Shown one piece after another: positions 59,643 through 64,000 of a DNA stretch of 64,000 nucleotides; the stretch's first letter is position 1, and the number at the start of each line of letters is the position of its first letter. Position numbers and translations under genes: made by a program. The stretch spans positions 186,001-250,000 of the forward strand of contig NW_026251402.1 of NCBI RefSeq assembly GCF_025118155.1, written 5' to 3'. The DNA is from Cokeromyces recurvatus (taxonomy: Eukaryota > Mucoromycota > Mucoromycetes > Mucorales > Mucoraceae). The notes beneath the pieces are model-generated. The model worked only from the letters and a program-made list of their open reading frames with translations. It was not told where the DNA came from and made no database searches.

Positions 59643-62013
59643 ATGCCTTACACATTTATTCGAAAAGTAGCCTATAGTGGAAAAAAGAAAAGACAGCAGT
59701 TAAAAGAAAAAAATGCAAGGAAATTAGAAAAAGGTATGTTGACTATTATAGTTAATGTGATTCCTTTTTTTTTTGACATTGCTAATGTGTGTTCATTTCG
59801 GTATAGCAAATCTTATGGATACTAGTTCTTTTGATTATTTGGCAAAGAATAATAAAGAACTACCTTCTTTATCCAATAACTTTGTACCAGCATCCTTAGA
59901 GCCAAGTGAAAACTCGGTTGAGACTCATTTCAATACTGATAATAATGGCAGGTAAAAAAAAAAAAAAAAAAAAATAGAACTAAATGTTTTAAAAATAAAG
60001 TCACTTACTTTTATCTTCAAAGCAAAAGACTCGTTTCAGTATTTGAAAAATTAAGTAAACAACAAATCGAAAAGGAAAAGTTAAAAAGTATGCAACCTTT
60101 AAATCGATTACCTAAGGTATTATGAATTGATACAAGTGACATGAACAAAAATTACTTAAATACTATATCTAGGATTGCCTCGAAATAAAAGTAGATGAGT
60201 TTGATAGATATATTGATTTTCCTAAACGACCTGCTTGGAATTATGACATGACAAAAGAAGAAATTGACAAACAAGAACAAGACTACTTTAATAACTGGCT
60301 GAAAGCTACAGAAGAAAAGTATGATGGAAAAGAACTAAGTTGGTTTGAACGTAACCTTGAAGTATGGCGTCAACTGTAAGTAAGATAGCATCCTTACAAA
60401 TACAAAATTGACTTACCTAACTTCACAATGTAGATGGCGAGTACTTGAAATAAGTGATGTTTTAATTATTATCATGGATATTCGAAATCCTTTGTTGCAT
60501 TTTCCTCGTTCCTTATATGAATATATCACCCACATATTAAAGAGACCCATTATTGGTATATTTAACAAAGTAGATCTTGTCTCTGAATTCACTGTATTCT
60601 GTTGGAGAAAGTATTTCGAAGAAAAGTATCCAAATTTACGAATTACAACCTTTAGCTGCTATCCTCGAGATCCTAAACTAATTAATGACACAGCCATATG
60701 TAAGGACTTGATAGTACTCAAACGATGTATGTTACTTACGTATATAATTTAGATGCTTTAAAAAAGCAAACTAAGCGACCTAAAAAACGTTACTATCATG
60801 CACAAGGTGTTCAAGATATGTTATCTGTTTGTAAAGATATTGTTCATAAATCAGAAGTTGCAGTAGATTGGAAATCACTTATAGATTCTTACGATGAAAA
60901 TAATATGGATAAAAGTGAAGAGAGTAGTGACAGTGACACGGATAGTATGGATGGTCTAGGTAAACCTAGTTATACAAATATATATGTATGTATGTATGTA
61001 TTAACTTTATGTGTGTTAATGAAGATGATGAGTTTGGTGCTATCTTTGATATTACAGTTCGTGAAGTTCATCCTCATAAAAACTATATTACCTTGGGTTT
61101 GATTGGACAACCTAATGTTGGTAAAAGTAGTTTGATCAACAGTATAATGAAGAAAACCGTAGTCAGCACGAGTCGTACTCCTGGTCATACAAAGCATTTT
61201 CAAACAATTCATATCACTGATCATGTTAGACTTTGTGATTCACCTGGTTTAGTTTTCCCAGCATTCATTCCTAAATCTCTTCAAGTAATTATGACCTAAC
61301 TATTAAAAAAAAAAATGGTATCATTAACATTTTCTTTATTGTATAGATTCTGTCTGGTATTTATCCAATTTCTCAGGTGCAAGAACCTTATAGCTCTATA
61401 CGCTATCTTGTAAATTTCGTATTGATATTATTACAAAATGAATCATACTAATATGTATCTTCAATTAGGCGGAACATATTCCCTTGGAAAAAATACTTTC
61501 ACTTATTCCTCCTGTCGATTTGGATGAATTAGAAGAATTTCAATGGTCTGCATGGTCTATATGTGAAGGTAGGATGATAAGTAAAGATCAAAATTTATAT
61601 TCTTTGCTAACGAATCGTCACTTCTTAATAGCCTTTGCCATACAAAGAGGATTTCATATTGCAAGAACAGCTGATCCAGATATCTATAGAGGTAACTTTC
61701 TTGACTTTTCTCTTCTCCTTTGTTAATAACAAAAATATATGTATATGCATATATATATTTTATAGCTGCCAATACTATTTTACGCCTAACCACAGAAGGT
61801 AGAATTCTTCTTTCTTTTAAACCACCCGGGTTCTTTTCAAGTACCAAATATGAAAGATTAAGGGTAAAAGAAGCAGATATGAAGGAAAAAGAAGAGAGTG
61901 AGAAAGAGTTGAAGAATTTTAATTCAGAGGATATAGAATATAATTCTGGAAAACAAGATTTATTATTGATTTCAAGAGGTGCTTTTGGTGCTTTACTATC
62001 TGATTCTGAATGA
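59643..62013 (+). CDS. GNL1: Circularly permuted GTPase GNL1
   Basis: Exons 59643-59733, 59807-59951, 60023-60116, 60173-60375, 60434-60726, 60753-60959, 61025-61284, 61347-61409, 61469-61691 and 61766-62013 give 608 residues (human GNL1 is 607). GNL1 belongs to the YawG/YlqF family of ribosome-assembly GTPases, in which the G motifs are permuted. G4 (FNKVDL, NKVD at 222-225) precedes G1 (GQPNVGKSS, 372-380), and G3 is DSPG. The conserved lead-in FPKRPAWNYDMTKEE and ERNLEVWRQLWRVLEISD matches GNL1 closely, as do RTPGHTKHFQT, GIYPISQVQEPYSSIRYL and the C-terminal RGFHIARTADPDIYRAAN. An acidic Asp/Ser insert (about 318-340) precedes G1. The N-terminus is basic, consistent with nucleolar location. 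Confidence 0.93.
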
Positions 62014-62204
62014 TGACTGAATTTAAAAAAAAAAATCACCATCTATGTATTACATAACCTAACATAATAAATACCCATTTTTATCGATGGATATCTCTCT
62101 CCCTTTCTCTTTCTATTCTGTATATAAATAAATATCATAAATAATTACAAGCATCTACATATCTATTTATTTATACATATATAAAAGAAAAAAGTAAAAT
62201 AAAT

Positions 62205-63784
62205 ATGGGTCTCTTTAATGATGATATTCAAAAGACCTCTATTTCTTTATACATCGGTAAGGACTTTTTTTGTTTGTCTTTTGAGAGAGTATTAAAATAG
62301 ACTGACTGACTGATTGATTGATTTATCTATTTTATTTTATTTTATTTTTAAGAGAGATTATCTAATCTTGATGAAATCGATTGGTACCTTTTAGAACAAT
62401 TAAGCGAATGTATTCAAATGCAAGAAAATGGGCCAAGAGAAGCTATTGAAACAATCAGAAAAAAGCTTAAACATGGCGATACTCAACAAAAGTTAAGGGT
62501 TCTTGAGGTAAAAAAAAAATCATGTATGTTTAAGGATGAATTTGTATTGATATTCTTAATGTGTAGGTTCTCAAGTTACTTATGGAAAACAGTAATCAAC
62601 AATTTCGTAGTAAGTTAAAAATTTAGAATAAAACAAAAAAAATATACATATACAGATATATGTGTATTTTTATATATATAAAAGGGGCTATATTATTTAT
62701 AAAAGAGAATAGGACAATTTATTGCCAATGAAAAGATGAAAGAAAGATTTGAACTTATTCTTGTATCCCCAGTAAGTGTGTTTATTATGAAACCAACAAT
62801 GAAATAACGAAGAATCATTGATAGGGTGAAAATGCTGCAGTTAAAAAAGAACTTGTTTCACTTTTAGGCGCATGGTTAATCAAATACAAGAATGAAGCAA
62901 GTATGAAATCTTTAAGGGATTTATATGAAATGGGGATAGGTAGACGACATGTAAGTCATATCAAGTGAACAAACAAACTAGAATAGAACCATGTTTTAAT
63001 TATTCATATAAACTAGAGTCGACCTAGAGCTAATACAGATACAGTAAATCATCAAAGACCTTCCATACAACCACCCAGTCATAGACAAACTGACACATCT
63101 CCTTCACCTCCTTCAACTATCAATGACAATAGACGTGCACTATTACCTGTTTCAGGGCCTAGTGAAACAGTTGAAAAACCGAAAAATACAAAACCACGTA
63201 GTCATAGTTCAGCCCCTAGAATAAATCATTCATCTTCAACGACACCTACGAGAGTTTTTAATTTTGAGAAGGCTAAATCAAAGATCCTTGAAGAGATCGC
63301 AGTTGCCAATAGTAATTCAAATAATTTAATAAATGCACTCAAGTTGATAAACACGAATGAGGATAGATGGGAGATTGAGTTACAACATGATAAACGTCTA
63401 CAAGAATATCATGAAAAATGTGAAGAATCAAGACGAATTATTGTGAGATATGCACGATTAGTAGAAGATGAAGAATGGATTGGAACATTATTAAGCACAA
63501 ACGAAGAACTTTTAAAGGCTTTGGATATGTATGATATTATGTTAACTGGTGAAATACCTGCTGTTTGGTTGAATCAACAACAACAACAAAGTCTATTCTA
63601 CTGTGAACCACTAAAAGCAATTCGTGCTCCTCCACCACCGCCACCTCCCACAACTTTACAAATTGAAACCTCTTTTTCAAATATGCAATTAACAAAAAGA
63701 AAAGAGAAGGAAGAAGAAGAAGAAGAACGCGACCCTTTTGCAGATCCAGATACACCTATTGATGAGGATGAGAATCGAAGGTAA
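62205..63784 (+). CDS. LSB5: VHS-GAT domain protein (LSB5-like)
   Basis: Exons 62205-62256, 62353-62507, 62567-62609, 62713-62771, 62825-62950 and 63017-63784 give 400 residues. A VHS-type superhelix (about 18-145) includes DWYLLEQLSECIQ, GPREAIETIRKKLKHGD, LRVLEVLKLLMENS and LGAWLIKYKN. A Ser/Pro-rich linker follows, then a GAT-like three-helix region (about 245-325; KAKSKILEEI...NEELLKALDMYDIML). A proline run (APPPPPPP) and an acidic C-terminus end the protein. Yeast Lsb5, with VHS, GAT and Pro-rich elements, binds the actin regulator Las17 and ubiquitin in endocytosis. The stop at 63784 follows ENRR; splicing a GTAATA donor at 63781 to an acceptor ending at 63858 would instead end the protein RDYLY. 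The GGA/TOM1 families are alternatives. Confidence 0.75.
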
Positions 63785-64000
63785 TATTAAAAGAAGAGAG
63801 AGAGAAAAGGAAGATATTCAACTTGAATAGCTGCTAACATGACTTTTTTTTTATACAGAGATTATTTATATTAAAGGGATCTACATTATGTAATAATAAA
63901 GACAAATTATACGCGAAAAAAAAAAAAAAAAATTATGATACAGACTGAGATAATTATTTAATATAGCTGGGGAAAGGGAAAACATCCATTATTAAGATAA

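Noticed and set aside
1..64000. CRISPR arrays, tRNA or rRNA genes, bacterial-style operons
   Set aside because: The window is eukaryotic; no direct-repeat/spacer pattern was seen, and I saw no tRNA internal-promoter boxes in the intergenic regions, although a reading by eye cannot exclude a divergent tRNA.

Overview
The window is nuclear DNA of a filamentous fungus, most likely an early-diverging lineage (Mucoromycota, Mucorales-like). It is AT-rich. The genes are split by many short introns of about 50-100 nt with GT..AG ends. The gene set includes a Chs3-like chitin synthase relative, a PMA-type proton pump, a perilipin, and an adenylyl cyclase of the soluble ADCY10 type. All multi-exon models below were spliced by hand from reading-frame continuity, splice signals and family resemblance; exon coordinates are in each entry. 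Nothing was checked against a database.

Layout, left to right (strand): ROK1 helicase, cut by the window edge (-); chitin-synthase-like glycosyltransferase (-); a 3.2-kb stretch with no recognisable gene; PCL/PHO80-type cyclin (-); LUC7 splicing factor (-) and UCH37 deubiquitinase (+), sharing a 250-bp divergent promoter; soluble adenylyl cyclase-like multidomain protein (-); TMEM70-like mitochondrial protein (+); RGS-domain protein (+); a small coiled-coil protein, tentatively BLOC-1 subunit 4 (-); C2H2 zinc-finger factor (-); Vip1-like RRM protein (-); ATP synthase gamma (-); perilipin (-); plasma-membrane H+-ATPase (-); ATF/CREB-type bZIP (+); ERO1 oxidase (+) and HemW radical-SAM protein (-), whose stop codons are two bases apart; a 2.8-kb decayed region with a tyrosine-recombinase remnant; a tail-anchored coiled-coil protein with a dynein-adaptor CC1 box (+); an unknown low-complexity protein (-); a 1983-residue GM130-like golgin (-); the circularly permuted GTPase GNL1 (+); and a VHS-GAT protein of the LSB5 type (+).

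Most genes are unrelated housekeeping neighbours, with no sign of a biosynthetic or defence cluster. Loose themes are membrane traffic (golgin, LSB5, dynein adaptor, possible BLOC-1 subunit), mitochondria (ATP3, TMEM70-like, HemW) and signalling (cyclase, RGS, bZIP, cyclin).

The most interesting items are the cyclase with altered active-site and bicarbonate-site positions, the chitin-synthase relative that has lost two catalytic signatures, the membrane-anchored dynein-adaptor candidate, the extreme homopolymer introns and micro-exons, and two decayed loci (a UVRAG-like fragment and a tyrosine-recombinase fragment).
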